Positions 3,642-6,592 of a DNA stretch of 6,592 nucleotides are shown here, piece after piece (the first letter of the stretch is position 1; every line of letters begins with the position of its first letter). The stretch is from positions 1 to 6,592 of the forward strand of contig SKVE01000414.1 of NCBI GenBank assembly GCA_007129635.1. Direction: 5' to 3'. This DNA is from Planctomycetaceae bacterium. Lineage in GTDB: Bacteria > Planctomycetota > Planctomycetia > Pirellulales > Pirellulaceae. The position numbers and the translations under genes were made by a program. The notes under the pieces were generated by a model. The model was not told the origin of the DNA. It did not search any database and worked only from the letters and a program-made list of their open reading frames with translations.

Positions 3642-6592
3642 ATGAAGTCCGAGGCCTTGACCGTTGCTGTGGTGATCTTCTTCGGAGTGGTTGTCAGTGG
3701 CCAAGCGGAGATCACCGATACCGCCATGCACAAATTGCCCCATTCGACTTATGTCGTATTGCGCGGGCAAGTTGACCTGCCGGCCGAGGGGCTTTGGCAC
3801 GTACGGCCCGCGACGGACGAGACGGTCGTCCAGCTTTACCTGACGCCACCGCCGGAAACTGGCCGCCGCTTGCTCGGGCGCCGGACTGCGGCAGCCATTC
3901 AGCAGCGACGGATCGACCAGGGCCAACGGAAAGTCCGCTCGGTGCACCATGCCTGTCAAAGCTTTGCCCGCGAGCATACTGGACGTGGCCCGAAGGATGT
4001 CGACGAGCTGGATGCTGAGACGCATCGGTATGTGTCGGAATTTCTCTTGGAATCACCATGGCGGGATTGGGACGAGGCCGTGGACGGGAGGCCGCCGGAT
4101 GGTCCCTTCGTGTTCTTGGTGCCTTCGGCGCAGTTTCATTTTGCTGATGACGAGCGGATCGACGTCGCGAGCGACCAACGCGAGTTGCTGGCAATCGAGT
4201 TACGACCTTACGTGGATGATGGTCGCCACTGGGTGCTGTACACCGACGGCACTTGTGTCCGCGAAACGATCGACCCGAAACGATTGGAGCAGTACCAACT
4301 GGAGATCCGTCCGATTCGGCTCAGCAGTAACGAGCCAGCCGAAACAGTATCTCCGACCCTGGCGTACACGCTGGTCGCCGTCCGCAACGGATCGCATCGC
4401 CAGCCGTTCGAAGTCCAGTTTTTCAATGCGATCACCAACGACCAGCAGAAACAGACGTGGACCCCGGCAGAAGTTCGACAGGACAAGCAGGTTCTCGACT
4501 CGCTGACAGAAGCTCGTCGTTTCGCATGGCAACCCTTTTTGCGGACCGGTCCGGCACCGGTGCTTCGCAGTTGGCTGGCCGTGCCCGGCGGGGCGGATAC
4601 GGAGCAGACGCCGGAAGCCCGAGCGAATCTGTCGGCGTTTTCGCTGTTAGGTGGCCGGGCGGCCATCGAGGAGACACTGCAGATGCAGACGCTACTGTCG
4701 GCAGATGAAGCGGCGAAACCGACCGTCGATATCGCATCGCTGCCGGGCGTCGAGGTCCCGTCGCATCCTTTCGCACAGATGCTGGGCGATGATCCGGGCG
4801 GTCAGTTGCGTTTGGCGGATGCCGTGCCACCGGATCGGTTCTTCGTGTACGCTGCCAAACCGGAATCGATCCTGCCGCTGCTGGATCAGGGAGCCGGGTT
4901 TTTGGCTGCGGCCGGGGCCGGTTGGACCGGAAACCGCTTGGACTACGGACTCGCCAACCGCTACCTGCAGCGACTGGGCATTTCGCGCCCGTGGCTCGAA
5001 GCCGTGCTCGAATCGGGCGTCCTGCACGACATGGCGGTTGTTCTGCCTGACCTGTTACTGATCGACGGGACCGATCTCACGGTCATTGCGCGGCTGAAAC
5101 AACCCGAGTTGTTGGTGCCCCTGCTGCGGTTGATTGGTATCCGAGGCTTGACGACCGACGATGTCGTGATCGCGCGGCCAGGCAGCGGTCGGGAGACCTA
5201 TTGGGCGCTGCGAGATGATCTGCTGTGCATCAGCTCGCACCGGAGCGAACTGGATCGGGTGTTGGAGTTGATCGCGGCGGACGGCGCGGGCAGTTTGGGA
5301 CGCAGCGACGAGTTTCGTTACATGCTGAAGCAAGTTCCCGTAGAACCCCAGACGCGCATCTTGGCCTACTTCTCGGACTCGTTCATCCGCCGCATCGTCG
5401 GCCCCGAGGTGAAACTGGGTCAGTTGCGTCGCGCGCAGGCCCGCGCGCGGATGGAATGGTTGACGGCCCAATCGCTGCTGGCTCGGTTGGACGGGATCGC
5501 GGCGATCGAGTCGGTGGAGGACTTGGTGCGCATGGAGTATCTGCCATCCGACTTTCCTGCTGTCGATTATGCGATCGACGCCGACGGTCGCGTCCGTTCC
5601 GAAACATTTGGTTCGCTGGAAAGCATGAAGACGCTGCTGGACGTCCCGATCCGAAGAGCGACACCGTCCGAGGCCGAAGCGTATCAGCGGTACGTCGATA
5701 ATTACATGCGCTATTGGAGCGAGTTTTTCGACCCGATCGCCATCCGATTAGACGACGCGCCCGATCGGTCGTTGGAGTTGACGACTTTCATTCTGCCCTT
5801 GATCGACAGCTCGATCTACAACGACTTACGAGAGGTCATGCTGCGTCGCGAGGATAGCAGGCCGCTGGTCATTCCGCGAATGGAACCCGACCCGGTGCTG
5901 CAATTCTCAGTCAACTTGCGGGATCGATTCTGGCAGAAATTTGCCGGGGACATGTCGGACTTTTTCCGGCGTTACGGTGGGGCCAGTCCTGCGCTGTTGG
6001 ACGATCTTGGGCCGGCCGTTCACTTGGCCGTCTTCGACGCCGATCCCGTGATCGCTCTGGGCAGCGGTGACGTGATGGGAGCGTTCGGAGGCAGCATGGT
6101 GGGCACCGGTAGCGATATGCTGATGGCATCCGCCGCCCTGTCCCTGCTGACTCGACCCTGCACGATTCTGATCGAAACTCGCGATCCGGAACAAACCGCT
6201 CGGTACCTACGTCAGGCTGCCACTGTCGGGACCGTCGAACCGCGAGGCCGACGATTCGACGGCTTTCGCGCGTCGTTCCATCAGATCGACGGGCAGGATC
6301 GCTGGGTATGGAGCAGGGATGTTTGGAGCATGGATATCGCAGGGGTGATCAAGCTGCGGTACGGCGTCCAGGTCGCCGGCAACTATCTGGTGATCCGCAA
6401 CATCCCCTGGTCCGGTTCCGATCGCGTCGTGCGAATCGAACCTGCGGGGTTATGTTCGGCTGGGTTGTCCGTCTGGCCAGCGGCATGTGAACTGCAATTG
6501 CCCGGATTGTTTGCCAGTGCTGCCGAGCAACAGCGGCTGGAGGCGATGTCCGCGATCGGGCGTTTGTATCCGCTGATTATCAGCGATGTGGC
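3642..6592 (+). CDS. large secreted protein of unknown function, 3' end outside the window
   Basis: One frame is open from the ATG at 3642 to the right edge, 983 codons without a stop. AAGGAG (3628-3633) sits 8 nt before the ATG, an excellent ribosome binding site. Residues 1-22 form a signal peptide: a basic start, then the hydrophobic core LTVAVVIFFGVVV, then SGQA before the predicted cut. No later membrane helix is obvious, so a periplasmic or exported location is likely. Recognisable stretches are a conserved-looking block around DRFFVYAAKPESILPLLD (398-415), LPDLLLIDGTDLTVIARL (about 468-485), a charged helical segment (594-615) and a Gly-rich hydrophobic patch (805-823). The repeated mix of short strands and Leu-rich helices recalls DUF3352-like planctomycete proteins, but only weakly. 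I do not assign a function. No catalytic or metal-binding motif stands out. It lies 82 bp after the DUF1559 gene on the same strand, with only a 5-bp hairpin (3597-3611) between them, so co-transcription is likely. Confidence 0.85.
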   Translation, partial: MKSEALTVAVVIFFGVVVSGQAEITDTAMHKLPHSTYVVLRGQVDLPAEGLWHVRPATDETVVQLYLTPPPETGRRLLGRRTAAAIQQRRIDQGQRKVRSVHHACQSFAREHTGRGPKDVDELDAETHRYVSEFLLESPWRDWDEAVDGRPPDGPFVFLVPSAQFHFADDERIDVASDQRELLAIELRPYVDDGRHWVLYTDGTCVRETIDPKRLEQYQLEIRPIRLSSNEPAETVSPTLAYTLVAVRNGSHRQPFEVQFFNAITNDQQKQTWTPAEVRQDKQVLDSLTEARRFAWQPFLRTGPAPVLRSWLAVPGGADTEQTPEARANLSAFSLLGGRAAIEETLQMQTLLSADEAAKPTVDIASLPGVEVPSHPFAQMLGDDPGGQLRLADAVPPDRFFVYAAKPESILPLLDQGAGFLAAAGAGWTGNRLDYGLANRYLQRLGISRPWLEAVLESGVLHDMAVVLPDLLLIDGTDLTVIARLKQPELLVPLLRLIGIRGLTTDDVVIARPGSGRETYWALRDDLLCISSHRSELDRVLELIAADGAGSLGRSDEFRYMLKQVPVEPQTRILAYFSDSFIRRIVGPEVKLGQLRRAQARARMEWLTAQSLLARLDGIAAIESVEDLVRMEYLPSDFPAVDYAIDADGRVRSETFGSLESMKTLLDVPIRRATPSEAEAYQRYVDNYMRYWSEFFDPIAIRLDDAPDRSLELTTFILPLIDSSIYNDLREVMLRREDSRPLVIPRMEPDPVLQFSVNLRDRFWQKFAGDMSDFFRRYGGASPALLDDLGPAVHLAVFDADPVIALGSGDVMGAFGGSMVGTGSDMLMASAALSLLTRPCTILIETRDPEQTARYLRQAATVGTVEPRGRRFDGFRASFHQIDGQDRWVWSRDVWSMDIAGVIKLRYGVQVAGNYLVIRNIPWSGSDRVVRIEPAGLCSAGLSVWPAACELQLPGLFASAAEQQRLEAMSAIGRLYPLIISDV

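Noticed and set aside
3483..5471. Several ORFs of 110-185 codons on both strands (3483-4025, 3949-4506, 4432-4830, 4651-5061, 5055-5471 and others)
   Set aside because: All overlap the continuous frame from 3642 that has a ribosome binding site and signal peptide. They are shadows.
1..6592. CRISPR array, tRNA or rRNA genes
   Set aside because: No regularly spaced direct repeats, cloverleaf or rRNA-like conserved stretches were seen on reading both strands.

Overview
The window looks like chromosomal DNA from a planctomycete, probably of the Pirellula/Rhodopirellula type. The main reason is the gene at 2531-3559. It encodes a DUF1559-type protein with a prepilin-like N-terminus and the C-terminal H-X9-DG motif, a family greatly expanded in Planctomycetes. 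GC content is moderately high throughout. The attribution comes from family knowledge; no search was run.

Left part (1-940): a graveyard of fragments. A tyrosine-recombinase fragment on the minus strand (1-199) runs off the left edge. It is joined at about position 199 to the last 45 codons of a type I restriction specificity subunit (HsdS) on the plus strand (199-336). The HsdS stop codon touches an 85-bp interspersed-type palindromic repeat (337-421). Next come a short stem-loop (546-572) and the C-terminal part of a transposase on the minus strand (589-921). A perfect 10-bp inverted repeat lies inside that transposase fragment.

Middle part (941-2330): a decayed 1.39-kb mobile element bounded by imperfect terminal inverted repeats in three matching blocks. 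It keeps a zinc-ribbon/HTH protein gene that starts at 1097, behind two adjacent hairpins, one of which masks its Shine-Dalgarno sequence. It also keeps the remains of an ExeA/TniB-like AAA ATPase (1698-2231). The DDE transposase expected between them is absent. The ATPase begins abruptly inside its P-loop and also lacks the Walker B segment, so the element is probably immobile unless helped in trans.

Right part (2331-6592): an apparently intact two-gene unit. A sigma70-type promoter (2383-2412) is followed by a Fur-box-like dyad (2416-2440) at the expected transcription start, then a leader, then the DUF1559 gene (2531-3559). After 82 bp comes a large secreted-protein gene from 3642 to beyond the right edge (983 codons visible). 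Its function is not recognised. The close spacing, the shared direction and the lack of a clear terminator between them suggest co-transcription, possibly under iron control. That regulation is inferred.
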